Source: Gemmatimonadota bacterium
Lineage (GTDB): Bacteria > Gemmatimonadota > Gemmatimonadetes > Gemmatimonadales > GWC2-71-9
DNA length: 14,252 nucleotides
Assembly (NCBI GenBank): GCA_024640185.1
Contig: JAHEFN010000026.1
Span: forward strand, 1-14,252
Direction of reading: 5' to 3'
Below the pieces are notes generated by a model that saw only the letters and a list, made by a program, of their open reading frames with translations, ran no database searches and was not told where the DNA came from. Both the position numbers and the translations under genes were made by a program. Positions 6,346-13,921 of the stretch are shown piece by piece (the first letter of the stretch is position 1; each line of letters opens with the position of its first letter).

Positions 6346-8546
6346 GCGAGCAGACCCGTCAGCGATTGGCGTCGACCAGCGCCCTCGCCCTCGGGGCGTT
6401 CCTGGCGATCGTGTTGGTACCGATCAACCTGACGGGTCCGGTCGGCGCGACGCTTGGCCCCGTGTTGTGGCGGATGCTCGGGCTCGGCGCGTTGGGGGTG
6501 CCGCTGCTCGGGATGGCGGTCGGGCTGGCCGGTTTCGGGCGCCTCGGCCCACTCGACCAGAAACGTGCCGCGATCCTCGTGGCGGTCTTCTCCATGCTGG
6601 TGCCGTTCACCATCGGGGTGCTGACCCGGATCAGTCAGGCCGACTTCCTGCCGCCGCTGGCCGAATGGCGGATGGCGGCTCGCACCGTCGGTTGGTTTCC
6701 CGGCTTCCTGGCCCGGAGTGCCCTCGATTCGATCGGGGTTGTGGGAGGGTTGATCGTCGCATTCATCGCGCTGACCGGGGCCACCTTGGGGACCCTCGCG
6801 TGGCATCCGCTGCGGCGACTCGAGGAGGGGCCTGCGCCGAAGCCCGCGACCGTCAAGCCGGAGAAGCGGCCACCGGTTCGTGTGGCCCCGCCGGAGCCCG
6901 AGCCGGCCAGGTCGGTCGCCGAACCGGACCCTCAGGCAGGGCTGGGGGGCGAAGACGATCCTGACGACCTCCCCCCGCCGAGGGTCATCGACGATGAGGC
7001 CCTGCCACCGATCGACCTCCTCTCCACCCCCGTGGTCGGCAACGCGTCCGGGGACGAGGAGGAGCTGCAACGACTCGGCGAACGACTGATGGAGACGCTC
7101 CGAACCTTCAAGGTCGAGGGCACCCTCGGTGGCATCACCAGTGGCCCCTCGGTCAGCCAGTTCGAGGTGGTCCCCGCGGCGGGAGTGAAGGCCGGTCGGA
7201 TCGTCGCCCTCGCCGACGACCTGGCGATCACGATGCGGGCCACCTCGCTGCGGGTGGCACCGATCCCGGGCCGGGGGGCGGTCGGCGTGGAGATCGCCAA
7301 TCCCAACCCCCGAATGGTGACGATCCGGGAACTGCTCGAGAGCGAGGCATGGCGGAAGTCCCCGGCGACCCTGCCCGTCGTGCTCGGGCGCGACCTCGAG
7401 GGCCGGCCGGTCATCGCCGACCTCGCCCGGATGCCCCACCTGCTCGTGGCGGGTGCGACCGGCAGCGGGAAGTCCGTCGCCATCAACGCGATCATCACCT
7501 CGCTGATCTACCGCTACACGCCACGTGAATTGCGGCTGTTGATGATCGACCCGAAGATGGTCGAGTTGTCGATGTACAACGACCTGCCGCACCTGAAGCA
7601 CAAGGTCGTCACCGACAACCACGATGCGGCGGCGGTCTTCAAGTGGGCCGTCTTCGAGATGAACCGTCGCTACGAACTGCTGCATGCCAACGGCGCGAGG
7701 CAGGTCTCCGACTTCAACCGCAAGGTGCGTGACGGTCGGCGCCTGAAGAACCCGGAGTCCGCCCGGCCGACCCTGACGACCATCGCCAGGGAGGGCGATG
7801 GTGCCCCGGCGGGGGAGGCGGAGTGGAACGAGGAATACACCGACGGCATCCTGCCGATGATCGTGGTGATCGTCGACGAGCTGGCGGACCTGATGATGAC
7901 GGTGCAGGGGGAGGTCGAGCGCCCCTTGGCGATGTTGGCACAGAAGGCCCGGGCCATCGGCATCCACTTGATCCTTGCGACCCAGCGACCCAGCGTGAAC
8001 GTCCTGACCGGGCTCATCAAGGCGAACTTCCCCAGCCGCATGGCGTTCCGCGTGGCCAGCAAGGTCGACTCGCGGACGATCCTCGACCAGAACGGCGCCG
8101 AGGCCTTGCTGGGCAATGGCGACATGCTCTGGATCCCACCGGGGCGCAATGAGCCGGTGCGGATCCAGGGCGCCTTCATCAGCACCGAGGATACCGAGTC
8201 GCTGATGAAGTGGTACGAACTCCGCCGTGACGGGATGATTCCGGTCGGCGCGGAGAACGAGACCGACATCCTCGAGATGGTCCGGGCGATGGCGGGTGAC
8301 GGTGATGGGGCCAGCGGCGGCAACGGCAGTGACCGCGACGCGCTCTTCAAGCAGGCGGCCGAGACCTGTGTCCAGAACCAGGGCGGCAGCACCTCGCTCC
8401 TCCAGCGGCGACTGGGGATCGGCTACGGTCGGGCCGCACGGATCATCGACCAGTTGCACGATGCCGGCATCCTCGGGCCGCCGAACGGCAGCAAGCCGCG
8501 CGATGTCTTGATTGGCGTGCACCAGGTGGACGAGTACACCGCGTAG
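6342..8546 (+). CDS. ftsK: DNA translocase FtsK/SpoIIIE
   Basis: This membrane-anchored, septum-located translocase of 734 residues pumps chromosome ends apart during division. Four hydrophobic segments lie at about 13-30, 44-66, 76-95 and 129-153. They are followed by a Pro/Glu/Asp-rich linker (about 160-225), much shorter than that of E. coli FtsK. The motor alpha domain is at about 240-335. The RecA-like beta domain has Walker A GATGSGKS (371-378), Walker B IVVIVDELADLMM (507-519) and LATQRPSVNVLTG (545-557). The C-terminal gamma domain (about 664-730) is a winged helix with QGGSTSLLQRRLGIGYGRAA, the part that in other species reads KOPS/SRS polarity sequences and activates XerCD. Between FNRKVRDGRR and Walker B there is an insert of about 35 residues (467-501) not found in E. 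coli FtsK. Start is GTG, overlapping comB by 4 nt. This is the last gene of the packed run. Confidence 0.97.
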   Translation: MSEQTRQRLASTSALALGAFLAIVLVPINLTGPVGATLGPVLWRMLGLGALGVPLLGMAVGLAGFGRLGPLDQKRAAILVAVFSMLVPFTIGVLTRISQADFLPPLAEWRMAARTVGWFPGFLARSALDSIGVVGGLIVAFIALTGATLGTLAWHPLRRLEEGPAPKPATVKPEKRPPVRVAPPEPEPARSVAEPDPQAGLGGEDDPDDLPPPRVIDDEALPPIDLLSTPVVGNASGDEEELQRLGERLMETLRTFKVEGTLGGITSGPSVSQFEVVPAAGVKAGRIVALADDLAITMRATSLRVAPIPGRGAVGVEIANPNPRMVTIRELLESEAWRKSPATLPVVLGRDLEGRPVIADLARMPHLLVAGATGSGKSVAINAIITSLIYRYTPRELRLLMIDPKMVELSMYNDLPHLKHKVVTDNHDAAAVFKWAVFEMNRRYELLHANGARQVSDFNRKVRDGRRLKNPESARPTLTTIAREGDGAPAGEAEWNEEYTDGILPMIVVIVDELADLMMTVQGEVERPLAMLAQKARAIGIHLILATQRPSVNVLTGLIKANFPSRMAFRVASKVDSRTILDQNGAEALLGNGDMLWIPPGRNEPVRIQGAFISTEDTESLMKWYELRRDGMIPVGAENETDILEMVRAMAGDGDGASGGNGSDRDALFKQAAETCVQNQGGSTSLLQRRLGIGYGRAARIIDQLHDAGILGPPNGSKPRDVLIGVHQVDEYTA

Positions 8547-8550
8547 TTCC

Positions 8551-8572
8551 TGCCGTTCGAGCACGGACGGCA
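8551..8572 (+). terminator. Weak hairpin after ftsK, possible terminator
   Basis: TGCCGT (8551-8556) pairs with ACGGCA (8567-8572) around a 10-nt loop, starting 5 nt after the ftsK stop. The position suits a terminator or 3' processing site. There is no following run of T, so it would not be a canonical intrinsic terminator. It could be chance in GC-rich sequence. Confidence 0.2.
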
Positions 8573-8700
8573 CCCCACGAACCACACCGATTCCACACCA
8601 TGCGCGCCTTCCCCGCGAGGGCGGCACCCTCCGTGAGCGAATCACGTTTCCGGGATCCTCGATGCGCGATTTGGAGACCGTCCCACCGACGGCCAGCGGA

Positions 8701-8706
8701 TATCCT
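8701..8706 (+). promoter_or_regulatory. Possible -10 element for yraN
   Basis: TATCCT ends 5 nt before the yraN ATG at 8712, so a transcript from it would start at or next to the A of the ATG, that is, leaderless. No good -35 is seen at the right spacing. No Shine-Dalgarno site precedes the ATG, which fits leaderless translation. A dyad, CCGTC-N5-GACGG, lies at 8678-8692 just upstream. Evidence is weak. Confidence 0.22.
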
Positions 8707-8711
8707 GTCGC

Positions 8712-9110
8712 ATGCGCCCCGCGATTCCTCCCGAAGCTTGGACCGACCCCCGCCACCGGCTCGGCTGGGAGGCCGAGATCGTCGCGGCGAAGTGGCTCGA
8801 GCGACGGAGCTGGACGATCGAGGCCCACCGGTGGAAGATGGGCCGAAACGACCTCGACCTGGTGGCCAGGAAGGCCGACTTGGTGCTCTTCGTGGAGGTC
8901 AAGCTGCGCCGAGGCCGGCGGGTCGGTGCGGGGGAGGAGGCCGTCACGCGACGAAAGCAGCGGCGGCTGGAGCGGGTGGCCTGGGGATGGATCCTCCGGC
9001 ATGGGCGGGGTGGCGACCGCTACCGCTTCGACGTGATCACCCTCGACGCCGCTGGGCCGGGGGCCCGGGTGACCCATATCCCAGACGCCTGGCGACCGGG
9101 GTGGCGGTGA
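8712..9110 (+). CDS. yraN: UPF0102 family protein YraN (nuclease-like fold)
   Basis: This protein of 132 residues is the usual family length. The family has a restriction-endonuclease-like (PD-(D/E)xK) core; its cellular role is not established. The expected pattern is visible: GWEAEIVAAKWLERRSW (18-34), the acidic motif NDLDLVA (46-52), FVEVKLRR (60-67), a basic helix around residues 79-96, and RFDVITL (105-111) followed by HIPDAW near the end. Two family positions differ from the common form. GxxGE reads GWEAE, so the second Gly is Ala. The usual GEIDL reads NDLDL, so the acidic Glu is Asp. EVK is intact. The gene stands alone between two gaps, upstream of recA. A role in DNA processing is suggested by fold and neighbours only. 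Confidence 0.85.
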   Translation: MRPAIPPEAWTDPRHRLGWEAEIVAAKWLERRSWTIEAHRWKMGRNDLDLVARKADLVLFVEVKLRRGRRVGAGEEAVTRRKQRRLERVAWGWILRHGRGGDRYRFDVITLDAAGPGARVTHIPDAWRPGWR

Positions 9111-9204
9111 ATATCTTGGAGTGGAGTGAAATCAGTCACTGCGAGAGTGTTGCTTCGGGAAGCATTCGGTTGTACTTTGGTGCGTGTTCGGTCTGTGGAG
9201 CGAA

Positions 9205-9233
9205 TTCATCCACATGGTCACCACTTTTATCAT
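9205..9233 (+). promoter_or_regulatory. Candidate recA promoter
   Basis: The -10-like TATCAT at 9228-9233 (five of six matches to TATAAT) has TTCATC at 9205-9210 in the -35 position with 17-nt spacing (three of six matches). Transcription would begin near 9240, giving a leader of about 24 nt that contains the recA ribosome-binding site. The dyads listed above would lie upstream of or overlap this promoter. Confidence 0.3.
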
Positions 9234-9254
9234 CTCCTGTCAAACGCCTATCGT

Positions 9255-9258
9255 GAGG
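9255..9258 (+). promoter_or_regulatory. Shine-Dalgarno site for recA
   Basis: GAGG lies 5 nt before the ATG at 9264. It supports this start over the upstream in-frame start at 9126. Confidence 0.65.
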
Positions 9259-9263
9259 TCAAG

Positions 9264-10327
<1,064 letters not shown>

Positions 10328-10331
<4 letters not shown>

Positions 10332-10969
10332 TTGTCGAAGGTCTGGTCCCGGATCCGAGGCGGCGTGGAAGCGTTCGCATCGTGGTCGGCGGCCAGACGG
10401 CGTGGACGGTGCCGGCCGAGGTCGTCGATCGGCTGGCACTGGTCGAGGGCGGGTCTCTGCCCTCGACCGCCGCGGCAGTCCTCGATGCTGCGGCCGACGA
10501 GGAGGGGGCCTTTCGGGCGGCACTGCGGATGCTGGAGCGCCGGTCGCACAGTCGTGCGGAGCTGGCTCGCAAGCTGCTCCGCAAGGGCCACCGTGAGGCT
10601 GCAGCGGATGGGGCGCTCGATCGCCTTCATGCGCTCGGCCTCCTCGACGATGCCGCGTTTGCCGAGCACTATGTCGCCACGCGAGCCGGACGCGGCACCG
10701 GCCCGGCCCGGCTCCGCCGGGACCTGGCAGCGCTCGGTGTGGCGCCCACCGACATCGAGGCGGCGATCGCGACGGTCGGCCGAGGTGGGGTGGCCGATCC
10801 ATGGCAGAAGAGCCTCGCCCTGGCGACGCGGCGAGCCGCCTCGATGGAATCGTTGCCCAGACTGACACGGATCCGCCGCTTGACGACCTTCCTGGCCCGG
10901 CGAGGCTTTGCCGGGGAGGAGGCCCGGAGGGCAATCGACGGGCTGGTGGGGACGGCAGACCGGGGCTGA
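10328..10969 (+). CDS. recX: Regulatory protein RecX
   Basis: This protein of 213 residues binds RecA filaments and limits their activity in the bacteria studied. The helical RecX repeats begin near residue 60: LRMLERRSHSRAELARKLLR (66-85) is the family signature. It is followed by LHALGLLDDAAFAEHYVATR (100-119) and GPARLRRDLAALGV (125-138), with a third repeat at about 160-205. The N-terminal 55 residues are less conserved. GTG at 10328 overlaps the recA stop by 4 nt (GTGA), the usual arrangement for coupled recA-recX, and keeps RecX lower than RecA. An in-frame opening from 10136 is out-of-frame translation of recA and was not used. The recA-recX-alaS order is a known arrangement in proteobacteria and elsewhere. 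Confidence 0.93.
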
Positions 10970-11012
10970 GCTGCGGGTGGCAATGGCACGAATCCGGTTA
11001 GTTTTCCGGGCT

Positions 11013-13613
11013 ATGAATGCCGCCACCATCCGCCGCCGATTCCTCGACTTCTTCACCGCGCGCGGCCACACCGAGGTCGACTCATCGCCGCTGGTGCCCG
11101 CGGACGATCCCACGCTGCTGTTCACCAATGCCGGCATGGTCCAGTTCAAGGATGTGTTCCTGGGCCTGGACCAGCGGGACTACCGGCGCGCGGTCAGCGC
11201 ACAGCGCTGCGTCCGCGCCGGAGGCAAACACAACGACCTCGAGCAGGTCGGCCTGACCCGTCGCCACCACACCTTCTTCGAGATGCTCGGGAACTTCTCG
11301 TTCGGCGAATACTTCAAGCGCGACGCCATTGCCTACGCCTGGGAGTTCGTGACCTCACCCGACTGGTTGGGGATTCCCGCCGAGCGGCTCCGGGTCACCG
11401 TGCACCACAGCGACGACGAGGCCCGGGAGCTCTGGCGTGAGGTGACCGGCATTCCCGCCGACCGGATCTATGGCCTCGGCGACACGGACAACTTCTGGCA
11501 GATGGGGGATACCGGACCCTGCGGACCTTGTTCAGAGATCTTCGTGGACCTGGAGTGGTCGCCCGGTGCGGCACCGGAGGTGATCGCCACCGATCGCTTC
11601 GAGGCACTGGCCGAGTCCGGGCGATTCCTGGAGATCTGGAATCTGGTCTTCATGCAGTTCGATCGCAGCGCCGACGGCACCATGACGCCACTCCCCAAGC
11701 CGAGTGTCGACACCGGCGCGGGGTTGGAGCGGATCGCGGCCGTGCTGCAGGGGAAGGACGACAATTTCCATACCGAGCTGTTCCGGACCCTGATCGGTGA
11801 GGTCGAGTCGCTCGTGGGGGCGCCGTATCCCGGCGGCCCGGAGGGCACCGGGATCTCCTATCGGGTGCTGGCGGATCACGCCCGTGCCGTGGCGTTCCTG
11901 CTGATCGACGGCGTGTACCCCAGCAATGAGGGCCGGGGCTTCGTCCTGCGGCGGATCCTCCGACGAGCGGTGCGGCACGCCTGGCTCCTTGGCCGGCGGG
12001 AACCGACCCTCAGTGCCATCATACCGACCGTCGTCGCGTTGATGGGCGAGGCCTATCCGCTGCTCCGGGAAAAGGCCGAGTACCTCGTCGAGGTCGTCCA
12101 CCAGGAGGAGTCACGGTTCCTGGAGACGATCGAGGCCGGCCTCGCCCGGTTGGATGACTTCTTCGCCACCGGCGCCACCGCCCTCGGGGGCACCGAGGCC
12201 TTCACGCTCTATGACACCTTTGGCTTCCCGATTGACCTCACCCAGCTGATCTGTGCCGAACGCGGGGTCGAGGTGGACGTCGAGGGTTTCGAGCAGGCCC
12301 TCGAGGAACAGCGCGCACGCAGCCGGGCGGCACGACCCACTGCCGCCGCCGGTGCCACCGGTCCAGCCATCATGACGACGACGACTCCGGCGGCGGCCTT
12401 CGTCGGGTACGATCGGCTGGAGGCCGAGACCACCACCGTGGCGCACGCCGAAGACGGCGATCAGCATGCGCTGGTGATCAGGGAGTCGCCGTTCTATGCC
12501 ACCAGTGGTGGACAGACCGCCGATACCGGAACGGTCACCGGCGATGGCTGGCAGTTCCATGTCACCGATGTCCAGAAGGATCCCCAGCATGGCCAGCGCT
12601 TGCTCGGTACCCTCGAGGGGGCGTTTGTCCCCGGTGCCGTGCATGCAGTGGTCGACGGAGCGCGCCGCCGAGACATCCAACGCAACCACTCGGCGACCCA
12701 TCTGGTCCACATGGTGCTTCGTCGGGCGCTCGGTGACCACGTCAGGCAGCAGGGGTCACTGGTCGAGCCGGGACGGCTGCGATTCGACTTCTCCCATCAT
12801 GCGCCCATCGAGGCGGCAGCGTTGGAGGAGCTCGAGGGTGCGGTCAACGAACTTGTGCTGGCCAATGCCGAGACAGAGATCGAGGAGATGGCCCTTCCCG
12901 ATGCCCTCAAGCGCGGTGCGATGGCCTTCTTCGCCGACAAGTACGGCGAGCGGGTGCGCGTCGTCACCATCGGCGATTCGGTCGAGCTCTGCGGCGGTAC
13001 CCATGTGACCAGTGCCGGGGAGATCGGGCTCTTTCGCTTCTCGGCGCAGGGTGGGGTCGCCGCCGGGGTGCGCCGGATCGAGGCGGTCACTGGCCGCGGA
13101 GCGTATGCCGGGGTTCTCGAGGTTGAGCACCGGATCGGTGAATTGGCCGGGACCCTCCGGGCCCAGCCCGACCAACTGGAACGCAAGCTCGAGGCCCTGC
13201 TTGCCGAACGGGAGAAGTTGACGGCCAAACTGGCCCAGGTCATGGCCTCGTCGACGGCGGTTGAGGCCCTCGAGATTGATGCCGGTGCGGTTCGCCTGTT
13301 CGTGACCCCCACCGTGTCCGAGGATCGGGCGCAGCTGGGAGAGATGGCCGATGCGTTCCGGGCGGAACAGCGGACGGCGGCGGTCCTGGCCCTGGTGAAC
13401 CCCACGGCGCCCACCGCGATCTCGCTTGCGGTGACCGATGACCTGGTGGGGCGGGGCAAGGACGCCAACGCCCTGATGAAGTTGCTGGCCTCGCGCTTCG
13501 ACGGTCGCGGTGGCGGGCGGAAGACCTTCGCCTCGGGGTCGCTGGGGAGCCCGGCGGAAGCGGTGGCGGTGGAGTCACTGCCGGGGATCCTGCGGGAGTG
13601 GATCACCGAATGA
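11013..13613 (+). CDS. alaS: Alanine--tRNA ligase
   Basis: This class II aminoacyl-tRNA synthetase of 866 residues charges tRNA-Ala and edits mischarged Ser and Gly. The aminoacylation domain (1 to about 240) includes DDPTLLFTNAGMVQFKD (31-47), RCVRAGGKHNDLEQVG (65-80), HHTFFEMLGNFSFGEYF (85-101) and motif 3 SVDTGAGLERIA (231-242). The tRNA-recognition domain follows. The editing domain carries the zinc and active-site pairs His559/His563 (HSATH) and Cys660/His664 (CGGTH). A coiled coil is at about 705-745, and the C-Ala domain ends with a GRGGG segment (831-835). The full-length, intact form is normal. The start is debatable. ATG 11013 matches the family N-terminus (ATIRRRFLDFF) but lacks a Shine-Dalgarno site. 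ATG 10983 would add 10 residues and has a weak GGGTGG upstream. The gap to recX is 43 nt from 11013. Confidence 0.97.
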   Translation: MNAATIRRRFLDFFTARGHTEVDSSPLVPADDPTLLFTNAGMVQFKDVFLGLDQRDYRRAVSAQRCVRAGGKHNDLEQVGLTRRHHTFFEMLGNFSFGEYFKRDAIAYAWEFVTSPDWLGIPAERLRVTVHHSDDEARELWREVTGIPADRIYGLGDTDNFWQMGDTGPCGPCSEIFVDLEWSPGAAPEVIATDRFEALAESGRFLEIWNLVFMQFDRSADGTMTPLPKPSVDTGAGLERIAAVLQGKDDNFHTELFRTLIGEVESLVGAPYPGGPEGTGISYRVLADHARAVAFLLIDGVYPSNEGRGFVLRRILRRAVRHAWLLGRREPTLSAIIPTVVALMGEAYPLLREKAEYLVEVVHQEESRFLETIEAGLARLDDFFATGATALGGTEAFTLYDTFGFPIDLTQLICAERGVEVDVEGFEQALEEQRARSRAARPTAAAGATGPAIMTTTTPAAAFVGYDRLEAETTTVAHAEDGDQHALVIRESPFYATSGGQTADTGTVTGDGWQFHVTDVQKDPQHGQRLLGTLEGAFVPGAVHAVVDGARRRDIQRNHSATHLVHMVLRRALGDHVRQQGSLVEPGRLRFDFSHHAPIEAAALEELEGAVNELVLANAETEIEEMALPDALKRGAMAFFADKYGERVRVVTIGDSVELCGGTHVTSAGEIGLFRFSAQGGVAAGVRRIEAVTGRGAYAGVLEVEHRIGELAGTLRAQPDQLERKLEALLAEREKLTAKLAQVMASSTAVEALEIDAGAVRLFVTPTVSEDRAQLGEMADAFRAEQRTAAVLALVNPTAPTAISLAVTDDLVGRGKDANALMKLLASRFDGRGGGRKTFASGSLGSPAEAVAVESLPGILREWITE

Positions 13614-13921
13614 CCACGCGGATGGGGTGGTTCGAGGCCCACACCGCCGAGGCGCCACCGGTGCTGGTCGAGCGGGCGCGGCGGTTCCTGTCCACGCAGC
13701 CGGCGGAAGCCTCGATCGAGGCCGCGTTGGCCGGCGCCGCCACGGCAGCGCTTGCCGCCGCGATCGAGGTCGGGACCTCCCGCGAGGCGGCGCTCGACCT
13801 GTTGGCCGCCGATGCCCTGATCACCCTCGCCCTGCACGAGGGTGCCGAGCGGGATCCGGCCGGTCTCGGCGCATCTGCCAGGGCGCTGCGCATGGCGGCG
13901 GCCGATCAGGGGCGGACGTGA
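13610..13921 (+). CDS. Hypothetical protein, Ala-rich, 103 residues
   Basis: Not recognised. The frame starts with ATGA at the alaS stop and ends with GTGA at the next gene, so it is tightly coupled on both sides. Its GC-rich third positions match its neighbours, which supports a real gene. The protein looks wholly helical: residues about 15-30 form an amphipathic helix, about 33-65 are very Ala-rich with AAALAAAI-like runs, and about 66-100 form another helix. No signal peptide, cysteine pair or catalytic motif is visible. The Ala-rich middle part could be mildly membrane-associated, but it is interrupted by Glu and Arg residues, so a soluble helical bundle is more likely. A second ATG at 13622 is possible as the start. 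No function can be given. Its place between alaS and a CpsB-type phosphatase does not point to one. Confidence 0.7.
   Translation: MTTRMGWFEAHTAEAPPVLVERARRFLSTQPAEASIEAALAGAATAALAAAIEVGTSREAALDLLAADALITLALHEGAERDPAGLGASARALRMAAADQGRT

Larger units (their letters stand above)
8547..8711 (+). other. 165-nt intergenic region between ftsK and yraN
   Basis: No convincing gene lies here; the frame opening at 8600 is out of frame with yraN and lacks conserved features. Two short inverted repeats are present (8551-8572 and 8678-8692). There is no T-tract after either, so a standard intrinsic terminator is not evident. This is the first real break after about 8.5 kb of overlapping genes, so an operon boundary here is likely. 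Confidence 0.5.
9111..9263 (+). promoter_or_regulatory. recA upstream control region with dyads and a direct repeat
   Basis: This 153-nt gap is visibly richer in A+T than its surroundings and non-coding. It holds: an inverted repeat AGTGA-N6-TCACT at 9125-9140; a 14-nt dyad TGCTTC-GG-GAAGCA at 9151-9164; a direct repeat TTCGGT at 9165-9170 and 9187-9192, spaced 22 bp (two helical turns); and an odd palindrome TGGTCACCA at 9215-9223. recA is LexA-controlled in many bacteria, so one or more may be an SOS operator. None matches the E. coli (CTG-N10-CAG) or Bacillus/actinobacterial (GAAC-N4-GTTC) box. The assignment is inference. Confidence 0.45.

Noticed and set aside
6300..9077. A 925-codon open frame on the minus strand, spanning comB, ftsK and yraN
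   Set aside because: It mirrors the codon-position GC bias of the genes opposite, is Arg/His/Gly/Pro-rich, shows no recognisable domain, and crosses two clear intergenic gaps. It is antisense shadow.
8600..9256. A 218-codon + strand frame overlapping yraN
   Set aside because: Out of frame with YraN, Arg/Pro/Ser-rich, no conserved motif, and runs into the recA control region.
9126..9263. N-terminal extension of RecA by 46 residues
   Set aside because: The region is AT-richer, its translation has no RecA similarity, and a Shine-Dalgarno site stands before ATG 9264. It is better read as regulatory DNA.
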